Source of the DNA: Carettochelys insculpta
Lineage: Eukaryota > Chordata > Testudines > Carettochelyidae
Direction of reading: 5' to 3'
Assembly (NCBI RefSeq): GCF_033958435.1
Contig: NC_134138.1
Span: 190,065,298 to 190,129,297 of the forward strand
Length of the DNA stretch: 64,000 nt
Both the position numbers and the translations under genes were made by a program. The notes under the pieces were generated by a model that was not told the origin of the DNA, ran no database searches, and saw only the letters and a list, made by a program, of their open reading frames with translations. Position 1 is the stretch's first letter. Each line of letters begins with the position of its first letter. Positions 47,805 through 58,975 of the stretch are shown here, in pieces.

Positions 47805-47877
47805 CCCAAGCTGCTCTGAGGTGCCCCTTTCACTCTCCTTCCCCTCTCTGCCACCCCTGTAAATCCTGCCCAGCTCT
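47805..47877. repeat. C/T-rich segment shared with 50.2 kb
   Basis: The stretch from ctgaggtgcccctttcactc to cccctgtaaatcctgcccag has a ~73-bp near match at 50211-50285. It lies inside a C/T-rich block (47.6-48.15 kb) of unknown family. Confidence 0.65.
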
Positions 47878-48859
47878 GCCCCTCCCCCCCATCCCCAGTG
47901 ATCCCGTGCCCAGCTCAGCTTTTTCCCCTGGCCACGCTCAGCCCCTTCCCCTCTCTAAAGTCCCTGAGCCTTCCTTTGCCCCACCCACCCCTGGGGCTTG
48001 GCTCCTTTCTCTCAGTCACTCCTGCCTACCTCTGCTCCCACGCCTCCACTCTTTTCCCTTCCCAGCCCTGTTCCTCTACCCCCTCAGCCCCATAGCAGTG
48101 CTGGTGGCAGCAGCGGCCCTGGGCCTCTTAAGTCCGCAGAGATCCTATGCAATTGCCCCCTTTGTCCCCTCCCCTTATCGGCAGGCCAGCTCATGTATGC
48201 CAACAAGAATAGTGCTCTCTCAGTTAAAGTAACTGCCCATCATGAATGCAAAAATCAAGAACCTTTTCAGTTCATAGGGGAAAAAGAAAAACAAAACAAG
48301 AGATGACGACATCAGCAAATTTAATGCTTGAGAAATTAAAAAAGTATAGATCAAAGAGAGAAAGTGCATTTGAAACAGGCAGATCAAAGATTTTGTCTTG
48401 TTTATAAAATAAAAATGATATATAGCAAGTTTAAAAGACTCTAAGGAGAGAACTGGGTTTCTTTCCCTTTTAAGGATGCCTTGTATTTAGCTCACTCCTC
48501 CACTGTGAATTATGGGTCTCCTGTCCCTGGGCCAAACATTGTAATTCAGGTCTAATTAGTGAAAAAATTCTATATATAATTTTAAATATATACACCCATT
48601 GTTCACGTAACTTTCCTTGAGTGGCTCCTGCTAAATTATATTATATTTATAAAACAACGCAGTTAAAGGAGATCAGCCTGAATCTTTAGTCAAACAGTAT
48701 TAGACTGTTGCCTGTTGAGTTTCCATGTCTAGACACTGGGGATTAGGTGGAAGCCTTTAAATTAATTTCACTCGTGACATCAGTTGATTTTAAAGCCAGA
48801 CCTCTAGAAGTTACAGCATAGTGTGTTGAACACCTACCAAATCTGCTCTTCTCCCTAGC

Positions 48860-49060
48860 CCATCCCTCAATGTTCCAGCTACTAATAAATAATTTATACA
48901 GTGCTTCATTTCTTCCAGTGAACTAACTAATCATTCTACAGGTAAAAGGAGCCACTTAGCCCAACCCACACAGTAAGTCATACCATAGCCACTACTAGAA
49001 CTCTGGCCTTCCTGGCTTCCAATCTGTCATTCAGACTACGAGACCACACAGCCTCTCAAT
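48860..49060 (-). repeat. Old amniote SINE-like repeat, reverse orientation
   Basis: Order on the plus strand: tacagtgcttcatttcttcc, ctacaggtaaaaggagccac, cacacagtaagtcatacc. This is the reverse arrangement of the MIR-type core (acagatggggaaactgaggc consensus). Heavily diverged. Confidence 0.45.
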
Positions 49061-49256
49061 GCAATACAAATAAGTAGAAGTCCTTCACTGTTTGTTTGCT
49101 AGATATTTGAACAGGTAACCCACCAGCCACTCAAACCATTTTAAATTAGCCAGTTATTCTTTTGCGCTTTTAATTTACACCAACAAAACATTATTTCCAA
49201 TGAAAAACAATGGCTCCATTAGTTTAACCTCTTTCAGAGTCCTAGGAGCTACTTGC

Positions 49257-49386
49257 CTAGATAGGTGTATCGCCTGGCTACCACAGCATCATCATTCAGT
49301 TTGAAATAGGTGTTGTCAGTGAGGTTCAACACTTTCACAGTTCCTGTCCAGTAAAAAGATCCTGGTGCTCCCATGATGACCAGCTC
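49257..49386 (-). CDS. ITGA9: ITGA9 internal exon (ELVIMGAPGS block) with GC donor
   Basis: The exon is 130 nt: 43 codons from ELVIMGAPGS to ARRYTYL plus a final G. It covers one FG-GAP propeller blade (GAPGSFYWTGTVKVL) and has an N-glycosylation sequon (NLT in VLNLTD). The acceptor is ttctcttacag. The donor reads CTAG|GCAAGT, so the intron begins with GC, not GT. This is required by the reading frame: the next exon begins GA TAC GCA, and G+GA gives the conserved glycine of GYAVTAG. Shifting to another GT nearby breaks the protein. Confidence 0.94.
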
Positions 49387-49694
49387 CTGTAAGAGAAAAG
49401 GTAACAGGAAGGGACAGGAACCAGGAAAAATGTATATGCAAGGGTTAATCAGAGCAAGCAACCATCACGTTTTACAGAGCCATGGGAGATGTAAACCAAG
49501 GCTTCAAGCATGCACCTGCCTACATAAAAGGAATTATTCCTATGTTTACATAGTACTTTTCATCCCAAACATCTCCTAGGCAAGATTTTGCCAGTAGCAC
49601 AGGCACTTCACCCCACCATTAAAATACCTGAGCTCTCCTCCAACCTTTGTCCTTTACACAGGTATCTGGAATCACTACCCCTCTATACCTCTAC

Positions 49695-49976
49695 AGCTGT
49701 GTCCACACTTGCTCCCTTCTTCGAAGGGGGCATGGTAATCAGCCTGAGCGGAGAATACCAATGAAGTGCAGCAATGAATATGCAGCACTTCCTTAGGCTA
49801 ACTCTCCCCATGGCAACTTCGAAGTTGAGATCTTCAAAGCGCCGGCATGCCACGTAGGCACAGGCACGCCACGTAGGCACAGGCACTTTGAAATACCTGC
49901 ATAAGATTTTCAGGAGTAAGGGCACTTCAAAGTTGTGTGGGTACTTCGAAGTGCCCATGGCTACATGGTAGCTACA
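49695..49976. mobile_element. Worn Harbinger-like MITE
   Basis: The left end agctgtgtccacacttgctc and the internal cttcttcgaag and acttcgaag palindromes resemble families B and C. The right end (gtacttcgaagtgcccatggctac) is degenerate, so borders are approximate. It contains a tandem pair of a ~17-bp unit (gccacgtaggcacaggc) at about 49.85-49.89 kb. Confidence 0.6.
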
Positions 49977-50210
49977 AGAAGCATCCCCAAACAACATCGC
50001 AAGCTACCAAACTTGCATACAAACATCCACTTCCAAAAAGTGTTCCTCTCACCTGTTTCATCCTCCTAGATCAAAACACACATACTGAGTGACAGGATCC
50101 AGCCACTTGTTCAATGAGCACCCTGGACCTACTTCCCCACCTGGTGCTGATGGCTCACAGCTTCCAGGTGACAGAAATATTGTAGACAAGAAGTCCAAGA
50201 TTCTAAACCT

Positions 50211-50285
50211 CTCCCCAACCTGCCCCGAGGTGCACCTTCCACTCTCTTTCCCCTCTCTGCCTCCCCTGTAAATACTGCCCAGCTT
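50211..50285. repeat. C/T-rich segment shared with 47.8 kb
   Basis: ccgaggtgcaccttccactc to cccctgtaaatactgcccag, same orientation as the partner at 47805. The pair lies on both sides of the exon 49257-49386. Confidence 0.65.
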
Positions 50286-50609
50286 CTCAGCTGCTGCAAG
50301 TCAACTGATCCTTGTATTAACTGAGGATGTGGACCCCTGTATTTAAGATAATTAGATTATATGAGAACCATAAATATTTAGATAATACCCGTGCATTTAA
50401 GGATGTGCATGTGTTTTGAGGGCAAAACTATCCAAACTCAGGCCAGAGTTGTGCACTTGAGCTGAATTTCAAAGGAACTTCAGCCAATTTATAGTTTTAG
50501 GTGGAAAACACGAGATGTCGGATAGTTATACTTTGTCTTTATCTGAAATCAGGAAAAATGTATCAGTTTTAACATTTCAGTTGAGTTTTGCTGTAAGTTT
50601 CTTGGACAT

Positions 50610-50745
50610 CAAGAACAAGAAGTCTTGTGGCACCATAGAGACTAACAGATATTTTGGAGCATAAGCTTTCATGGGCAAAGACCCACTTCATCAGATGTTG
50701 TTCTCGAAGCTACAGACTAATACGGCTACCTCTCTGACACTTTTC
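50610..50745. mobile_element. Penelope 3'-tail copy with terminal inversion
   Basis: 50610-50690 carries the tail on the minus strand (gaagtcttgtggcacc, ttttggagcataagctttc). It is joined at 50697 to the plus-strand terminal block gttctcgaagctacagac ... tacctctctgac. Confidence 0.75.
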
Positions 50746-51462
50746 TTGGACATGACTTTCAAAGAAAAGCTCAGGCTAAACAATGTCTTGTGAACGAAAA
50801 ATCAAAGAAAGGTTCAAATTGGTCCCTAAAAGTGGAAGCCACTGAGCTTCCCATCCTTCCATTTGAGAGAAGGGGAGTCTTCTAATCACCAATGGTCATC
50901 ACAAATATTTAATAAACAGTGGCAGGGGTGGAAAAGCATAGAACAAGCTCAGCTCAGAGTGAAACCATACAGATGGTGATCCTTGGCTGAAAGCCAAGCA
51001 CAGCTGAAAAAACTCAAGTCACATTTGGAGGATCTGAGTTAGCTGAACTCGGAAAGGGCAGAAGAGGAGTTAATCTAAGCATGGCATAAGAGCTCTGGTG
51101 TGAGAGAACTGAGTGAAAACGGACTTCTATTTTCCTCTCTCCTTTAGAAATAGTGTATGAGGCATTCAGGCTCATTGCCTGTGAGAGAGACTACCCTAAC
51201 TGTATTCCACAGCCACTGGGAAACTACATTCTCCTTCCTTCTGCCTCTCAAAAGCCACATATCTTGGTCATTGTGCAAACTTGTGTACCCATCTTGGAAT
51301 TGACTCAGGAGGTCAGTGTTGCAATATCACTGTTTCAGCAGGTTTGCCAAAGGTGCACAATAAGGAGAGGGAGGACTCAACTTTGTCTTTTCGTGTTACA
51401 TGGAGGTTGTCATGTTTTGAGGAGTTTCATCAGAGTTTGATCAAACAGCATGATTATTACTA

Positions 51463-51771
51463 CAGGTCGAACCTCAGGACCTGACTAGTGCCAGACAAGT
51501 GAATTTGCAGGACCTTGGGAGGTCAATATTTTCTAGCACATTACCATCACTTTCACCACTTACTTGGCTCTTCAAAGACTTTTAGGAATAAATTACAGCT
51601 AAACAACAGCACAGCACATTGAGAGCCAGGACTGGTGGCTGTAAACAAACTTTATGGGACCAGAGGAAAGTTGGTCACACCCATGGCAAGTGGTCGTCCA
51701 GCTAACTAAAATCATGATGGATTATGGGTGTTGCCGGACGAGAGAGTTCCTGATTAGAGAGGTTCAACCCA
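51463..51771. mobile_element. TA-flanked MITE, same family as 12735
   Basis: 309 bp, left end CAGGTCGAACCTCAGGACCT after TA (51461-51462), right end inward TGGGTTGAACCTCTCTAATC before TA (51772-51773). More worn than the copy at 12735. Confidence 0.78.
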
Positions 51772-53679
51772 TACAACACCAACACAAATGTTTTCCTAAA
51801 AGGGGAAAACTATTTCTAAGAGCTTCAGAGCACCTTAAAGTGAAACTTCTGTATAAATGTGCTCCTGTAGAAAAACACTGGTGCAGGCATGGTGGAGGTG
51901 GGTAGAAGATGAAAGGCAAAGGGAAGGCAAAGAGTGATACTTCTGGGAAAAGGATGCAGACGTGCTAGAGTCTAGGTCCATTTTCCAAATGTGGGATCCT
52001 AACTAGATGTGCAAACCCCACACTAGGATGCTCTTAGGACACAAAACAGGATTTCCAATCACAGTAGATTGAAAAATGATACACTGAACTGCAGCTTTTT
52101 AAGTGCATCTTTTAACTGACATCTAAGCAGTGGTGTTTGTATGACTGAAGACCAACTCAGCATGGTGAAATGCTAGATCATTTCTTTTCTCATGGGAGGG
52201 GAACCAATCATAACAATGAGTCAGAACCCCAGCTTTGATTTGTGTAACGTGCTCTTATCTGAAAACCCTTCAGACAGCCTTTTTTTTTAAATGCATGTTT
52301 TGGTCACTGAAGCTCTGCTATGCACAATGTGGAATAAGGCAGCTAACAGCTTTTAGAGGGAAATCCCATACTCAGTTCCCTAATTTCAGAGAAGCTTTAT
52401 ATCAATCCACAGGACATTGGAGGGAATGCTCTGCCACATCGGAGATTAATGCAATAAGCATTATTCGCAGCTCTGACAAGACAGAGAAGCACAGCTATGA
52501 ATTATTGCTGTACTATTGTGTGACTGTATGTGTAGCTCCGTGCCTCATGCAGCTACCCTATGAAATCTGGGAAGGCTGTGCTACAGCGTTTCCTTGTTTC
52601 TTTTCAGTGCTCTTACAGACAGCTGCTTTTCTTCACCTGTTTTTTTTTAATAGAAAAGGTCACAGGAAATTGTAACCCAGTAATCATGCCAGTAACACAG
52701 CACCCATTACCAACATAGTGGTGATAGCCGCCTGTACTAGAGCTTTCCAGACCAGTGGAGGCTAAATATGGGCATTTCCTGATAGTATACAAGGACGTGG
52801 ATTGCAGTACACAGCCAAATAGGGGATGTGCTTAGATACAGGTTTTATTCTTGGGAGCGGCTGTGTCCTTGAGGACAATGGCTTTTCCCGGACAGAAACA
52901 ACTAGCATCAGCAGGACTGAATGCATGAGTGTACAGGAGGGGCTTGCCTGTTTGACTCAGAAGTCATTTATCCACATTTCCTGCTCAGCCTGAAGCTCCA
53001 TAAGGCAGGAGCACTAAAAGTTCAAAGACACCTTTTGAAGTAGGCTGGTGAAAGAGGTTTACAGCATGGGAAAAGAAACAGCCTTGAGAGCGCAAACAAG
53101 CCAGGAAACAGCTGTAACTGACAAGACTCCTGTTACCAGACATAGTGCCATTCCCACGAGGGTTGCCACCCATTCCCAGTGTACTTGGGAATATCTCATT
53201 CCAGGTTTCCATGCAGTGTACACTAATTGTGTTTATACCACCCACGACAATACACTCTCTGGGCCAAATCTGATTGTGGTGTGTAAATTAGACTGCTCTC
53301 ACCTTACCTTGAATGCCTAGCATTAATTACAGCCACTCCGCTGATATCTGGGAGAGCTCTGCATGGAGAGACTAGTTTAAATTACACCTCCTTAGAACAT
53401 AAGTACTAGCTTAGACTCCTTTAGACATGAGATACCACACTGATGGTCACAGCCTAAGAGCCCGAAAAGAATGTAAGCAACTCCAAGGGAGTCTAACTCT
53501 GTGTAAGGGACTCTAACTTATACATCACCACAAAGTCTGACCTGCATCTACGGGCATCTAAATAATAATTAAGCATACTTCAGTCTAACAGAAGCTTATG
53601 GAAGGCTAAGCTGATGCAATATATATATTAAGGGGACAGGCAAAAAAAGTATATTATACCAGAACTGGTCTACACAGCA

Positions 53680-53905
53680 GGCAGTGCACACTACATGGGT
53701 GTGGTTTCTAATGCACACTAATACACCACAAAATAGTCCATGTGGGGCTCTCCTGGCAGGGACTGAAAGTTCATTAGAGTATTTGAACCTGTTGGTTTTA
53801 CAAAGAGCACTGAATTAAAGCACACTAGGGAACTCTTAGAGCACACCAGCAGGGTCTACATGGCCTAGTTAGCATGCAATACATCAGCATGCTTTAGAAA
53901 CCACA
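53680..53905. mobile_element. Imperfect hairpin MITE
   Basis: The left arm ggtgtggtttctaatgcac followed by actaatacacc is the imperfect reverse complement of the right arm tacatcagcatgctttagaaa followed by ccacactgcatgg. The loop is about 130 bp. It is a non-coding foldback-type element of unknown family. Confidence 0.55.
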
Positions 53906-55872
53906 CTGCATGGCTCAGCCCATAGATTCCCTTCTAGTATTTCTTGGACTCACTTGGACACCCATCAGGACTTGACCCTGTTGGTTAAGTGGGTACCTTC
54001 TTTTCCTTCTCTTTTCCCATTGTCTCCAGCACTTCTGATGGTCGCGTTTTTTTTTTAATTTTCTTACTGCTTCTGCTATTGCTCCTCTTGCTACGGGCCT
54101 GTTAGTTCTCTCCAAAGCACTCTGAACTGGTGGTTCAAAGCTACACCTTCGGGCAGTCACTAACAGGAAGGAATACATCCAAAGTAGCTGATTTAGGACA
54201 GACCAAGAGCCATCAGGTTAATGGCAACAGGACACATTGGAGTAACAAGGATGGAAAAAGCACTGACTACTTTTAAAGGTGAAGGAACCAGATCCATGGA
54301 AGGAGGAGCATAACAATGATTGATGTTGAAAGATAAATATAAGTAAACGGAGAGACCTGAGAAGACTCCAAATTTATGCTGCCTTTCAGATCTCACCTAT
54401 CCCATGTCACCCTTACATAGTCCTCCCTCACTGCTCTTCTTTTTAATCAACTGGGATACTGAATAGAGGCATAATTTATTTATCGACAGTGTTGCAGGAA
54501 ATGAGCCTTTAATAATTATGCTATGATCCCTCCTTCAATTGCAGACATCTCATCACCGGGTTAAACAGGGCACTTCAGGAAAGTTTCATCCCAGATCTGA
54601 ATTTTGCAGCTCAGGTCTATCTCTGATATTGTATCCATGTAAATTAATCATCACCAGTCACGAAGATCAGAGTTTTCAAATAGGCCCAGCTTAAGACAAC
54701 TTAAATGGACCTGATACATAGAATGTGTTGGTCACCCACTTGTTACATTTCACCCCTCTATTTAAAAAAAACTTTCCAACTGAGCAGCCAAAAATTACTA
54801 ATGAAAAAATGAAAAAAACCCCACAAGACTAAAGTGTGTACCTAACCACTAGTCACTGTTGAAAACAAATATTGAGTCAACAAGAGTATTTTTTCCATCT
54901 TTCAAAACATTCAGCAAACTATATTCTAGACCATGAGACAGGTAATATATTTGGATGCCTTAAACATCGATCATGCAATATTTGCTTACACAAGTAGTCC
55001 CACTAATAGTGGAAGAGCTACCCTCATGAGTAAGGACTGATCAAGTGAAAAAAGACTATAGGATTCAGTCCTTACTGAACCACATACGACAAGGGAAAGG
55101 TTCTCTTTCCCCATGGTATCTTTGGTTTTAAAACTAAGAGGGAAAAATAAAGGAATTCTGAAGAGAAAGGAGTATAGCATTAGAAGAAGGTAGTTTCTGT
55201 TTGATATGACTGCTACTGAGAAATTTAGGGTAAAATGTTCAAATTTTTGGAAGCTCAAAAACAAATTTCACTGCCGAAACAATAAACTGAATTCATCCCT
55301 GATTCGTTTGACCCAGGATTTATGTAACTACTCGGCTCAGCTCTGCACAACATATTCCACAATACCAGGTCTGCCTTTTTAAGAGAGCAAGAATGGTCAA
55401 GACATCACAGAACTATGTTTTCTAAATCTACAGACCATTACAAATTATTTCATTCACGGACGATCTTGTTACAGCAAAATTTACAGGCTATAAACAAACA
55501 GCAAATCCAGAGACAGAGGGAGTGGGACTATGTAATAAAAATACCCCCTCAGGAGAATCTTCAAAGTTCATTCATTCTTCCCTGGGAGCGCCTAAGCCTA
55601 AATCCGTTCATGTGTGAATCACTTCATGTATATTATGTCATGTGAGACCTCACCGTGATGCATTTCCAGAACTGTGGGAGGAGAGACAGCGTAAAAGCTG
55701 GGTGCTTGATGAATTACTGAAGTCAGACTATTACAAAAGGAAGAATGCTAAGTGCAAAGAGTGCTGCTAACAGCACATTTGTCTTTCCACACTCCTTCCC
55801 AGTGCACAGCAAAACAAGCAGGAAAATGCCTCCACAAACTTAAATGTTTTCATCAAAACTGCCATTACCCAC

Positions 55873-55940
55873 CTCAGTGAAGAAGGCCGCTATTCCAGCC
55901 TGACATGAGCCATGCTCTTCTCCATATTTCTTCTTATACT
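55873..55940 (-). CDS. ITGA9: ITGA9 internal exon (propeller, YKKKYGEEHG block)
   Basis: The exon is 68 nt. Its first two bases (AG) complete a split glutamate codon, then come 22 codons beginning YKKKYGEEHG and ending AAFFTE. The lone cysteine in GSCQAG is conserved in ITGA9. The acceptor is tccaatctag, and the donor reads GAG|gtgggt at 55872-55871, leaving phase 0. The next exon starts with GAG CTG GTC, restoring the known FFTE-ELV junction. A shift of the acceptor by two bases (tctagAG) is possible from sequence alone, but the split codon favours this start. Confidence 0.93.
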
Positions 55941-56439
55941 CTAGATTGGAAGAGGAGGAAGAAAACAAACCACAGTCATGTCATTCCATGCCAGCTGCAT
56001 GCGGCTCGCTGTTTCATTCCACATGTACCGCTGAGTGCTGAGCCACAAAAAAGATTAACTGGAGCCAAAGAAGGAAAATCTCAGGAATTCAGTGAACCTC
56101 AGAAATTTAGACCTCTCTTCCACAATATGTGGGTAGTCCCAAAATTTACAGTTGACTGATCTTCACTGAGCTGGAAGAACAGCAACAAAAATTCCCATTT
56201 GTGATCAGATATGGCTACAAGCCTCCAGAGTCAGTGACAGGATATGAATGGCAGGACAACAGCAAGAGGCAAGAAAGTGGATCCAGAAACTAAGTGCGAT
56301 AGGTGTCAGTGGCATACCTGCAGCCGCAATATCGCTCGTTAAACTATAATTGTGTGGTTTAAGGCAATGCACTCTTTTGTTCCACCTGAGCTGTCCTTCC
56401 ATAGTGCTGTAAATGTTGGCTAAGGGTTACCGCAAGGGA

Positions 56440-56650
56440 CTAGGACACCTGGATCCACTCTCCATATCCATCACTTACTCACTATGTGGCCTCAGGCAAG
56501 TCACTTAACCTCTCTTGTGCATTAGATTTTCCATCTGTAAAAATATAGTTAAGTATTATAACACCGCTCTGAAGTTTTATGCAACACAGTAAAGAGAATT
56601 ATGAAGTGCTTTGAGTCCTATGGCTAAAATGTGCTATATAAAAAGTGGAA
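56440..56650 (+). repeat. Old amniote SINE-like repeat (MIR-type core)
   Basis: Contains ctcaggcaagtcacttaacc, ttagattttccatctgtaaa and tgaagtgctttgagtcctat, the hallmark order of the ancient MIR-like/CORE-SINE repeat seen across amniotes. Confidence 0.7.
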
Positions 56651-57139
56651 AGTATAATGATACTGGTGTGTTCAGCCAAACAAACAAATCATATCAGCCC
56701 TCCTCCCGCTATCATTTTGCGCATAAAATGTAGGTCTAGTTGTAGGACACACTCCATCCACTCAAAACAGCAAAGAAATGGAAGAAAGAAGCTGAAAGGA
56801 AAGATCTCTGCATTTGTTTTGACTTTCATCTTGTCTACAGTGCTACTGATAACACGCTTCAACCCTTCAGGTTACATTGCCAACGCTTACCAGACACCAA
56901 AAACAAGTAGCCCAGATTCACCAAACTTCCACTCCAACACAAAACCCTAACATTGACATCATATGCTTCCAGATCAAGAGGTCAATGATGTATCACACTG
57001 TCACACATTCCACCTCACCGGGGAGTTATTCTACCTTAACACAGCTAATGCCACTGACCATCAAAGTTTAAACTCCTGCCAAAATGGAACTCTGTAACAC
57101 AGCCTTAACTACGGCACAGGTATCACTGCATGCTCACTA

Positions 57140-57934
57140 CAGTTATACCCCGAGATACACCCATTCAAGTTACAAAAATTCAGCTTTACAAGGAGTTTCG
57201 ATTAATACCCCCTACACCAGCTTGCGAGGCATTTCTTCGCATTTACGAGGAATGATCTGGAGGCTGGCGGCTCTGGCAGGCAAGCACTGAGGGGATGGAG
57301 TCGGCCGCATTGGTCTTGACAAAGAGGCCATGCAGTGGGGAGACGGCGCCGTGCGAGAGGTCGGCAGTCTGGTGAGGGGAGGTAGACTTGTCCAAGTCCC
57401 AGCAGTAGATCACACCGCTCTGCGAGACGTGGATACTGGGCGTGCAGCCTATCCCAGCCCCACTGCTGCCGCTCACCCCCCGGGTGGCTAGGGGGCTGCT
57501 GCCGCCCAGCCTGCACAGCTGTGCCTCGGGTGCCACTCGCCGTCTGCGGCGCTCCCTCTCATTTAGCACCTGGCTCGTGCGCCGCTGCCGCTGGCCAGGC
57601 CTCTCCGCCGTGCAGCCCTGAATGACAGAGGCATCCTGTGCCTGCCTAGCTCTCCACGCAACCAGTCCCTGGCAGCGTCCCCTCCCCACTTAACCTAAGC
57701 TGCTCTCAGGCCGGGCTGCCTCCCTGTGCCCGGCTCTGCCCTGCCCGCCCCCTTGCACTGGGTTTAATGGGATTTGGTGGTGTTTTAGCATGAATGGGTG
57801 TACATTTTGGGGCTCAGGAATGCATAAAATTTTTTCTCATTGAAATTCATGGTAATTACATTTTTGACTTATGAGAATTCACCCTAAGAGGGGTTTTTCA
57901 GGAACTAATTACCCTCGTAACGCAGGGGAGACTG
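57140..57934 (-). mobile_element. Tigger/mariner-like MITE carrying a GC-rich insert, copy 1
   Basis: 795 bp. The left end is TA|CAGTTATACCCCGAGATAC; the right end inward is CAGTCTCCCCTGCGTTACGA, with the right TA worn to tt. The ends resemble Tigger/pogo inverted repeats. The interior 57240-57720 is strongly GC-rich. On the minus strand one frame stays open across 57243-57689, including [20 protein letters not shown] and [20 protein letters not shown]. The copy at 59741 is the same element in opposite orientation. Confidence 0.8.
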
Positions 57935-58345
57935 TTCTTGGTACTCTCCTCTATTCTTCTTTGAAGAAATGGAGTGTAAAATGGCTGCCTGTTTATGCTT
58001 CAGAGCGAAAAGAGTTCAGATACCCTCAGATACAGTACTGGACAACTCCAAAGGAAGCAGTGTTTCCCACAAGGCGAACTAGTCAGCTACATGGATGGCC
58101 AGATAAAAATTTCTCCTCCCTATTACTTCTGATTACCTTTTAGTCTTTGAATCAGAGGTATAGAAGTGACATGCATACAGCGTGCCCATATGTGCAAGTT
58201 CTTCAGCACTCAAATTTGAGTTCTTGTCTCCACACTGCCAACTCCCTTCCCACAAGCTCCATCCTGAACAGCAAAATTCATCACTCTCCACCTGGCTCAG
58301 AGGAAGCAATATTTTGCTCTACTGAAATCTCAGAGTACTGAAAAT

Positions 58346-58382
58346 CAACCAACCAACCAACCAACCAACCAACCAACCAACC
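58346..58382. repeat. (AACC)n tetranucleotide repeat
   Basis: About nine uninterrupted aacc units. There are no spacers, so it is a microsatellite and not an array of any other kind. Confidence 0.95.
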
Positions 58383-58975
58383 TCTTTCCGCTTTGTTATT
58401 CCACTCAAGGATTCTCCCGTTATTTTCTAGAGAAGAACAGAAACTGTATCTTTCAAAACAAGCATCCCCAAACTCTCCAAATTGGAACCAGAATTGTTCC
58501 AATGGGCCAAATTACCACCTGAATCCAAAATACCTTCCACTTTTGAGTGTTTCAAACCCAGTTCTGGATCCAAATTCTGACATTTATTTCCCAAGGTTTA
58601 CCAAACAAATGAATGTGCAATTGCACTATGTTGTCACTTCCTGCATAGACCAACATCTTCCCATGGATAAAAGGGGATTAAGGGACCCAGTGTAATTCAT
58701 TTTCTAAAAACATTCACCATATAGCATGGTAACACTTTACAAGAAGTGACCATGTATTCCTTGCCAAATGACAAAGGAATTTACAAGGAATTGCTTGGTA
58801 TGTTACCCCTTTAGAGCTAAATCAGTTCCTCATGGAGTGTGTTATTCTAAAGACCAAAAAAACTTAATAAACCATTCGTCTCTTTGTGGAAGTCTTTTTT
58901 TAAAATGTATTACAGGAAATAGTGACAGGAATAAGAAGTTATTATTTTAGCATTTCCCACCAATAAAAACACCTG

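Larger units (their letters stand above)
47213..49256 (-). other. ITGA9: ITGA9 GC-AG intron (2044 nt)
   Basis: The intron starts GCAAGT and ends ctacacag. It contains a C/T-rich block at 47.6-48.2 kb, part of which recurs at 50.2 kb, and an old SINE-like repeat at 48.86-49.06 kb. Nothing else was recognised. Confidence 0.85.
49387..55872 (-). other. ITGA9: ITGA9 intron (6486 nt)
   Basis: GT-AG intron. It contains a Harbinger-like MITE fragment at 49.7 kb, a segment at 50.2 kb shared with 47.8 kb, a Penelope tail at 50.6 kb, a TA-flanked MITE at 51.46 kb and a long imperfect hairpin element at 53.7 kb. The stretches 51.8-53.6 kb and 53.9-55.8 kb look like single-copy intron; open frames there show no family resemblance. 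Confidence 0.85.

Noticed and set aside
49255..49262. Alternative reading in which the exon runs through GGCAAG to a later donor
   Set aside because: Extending the exon adds residues not found in integrins and reaches a TAG immediately (ggc aag tag); the GC donor keeps the conserved TYLGYAV junction.
52235..52675. 146-codon plus-strand open frame
   Set aside because: AT-rich intron sequence, no recognisable domain, opposite strand to the host gene, and no promoter or splice evidence.
58346..58382. Regular array considered as a CRISPR-like structure
   Set aside because: Pure AACC units without spacers in a vertebrate intron; it is a microsatellite.
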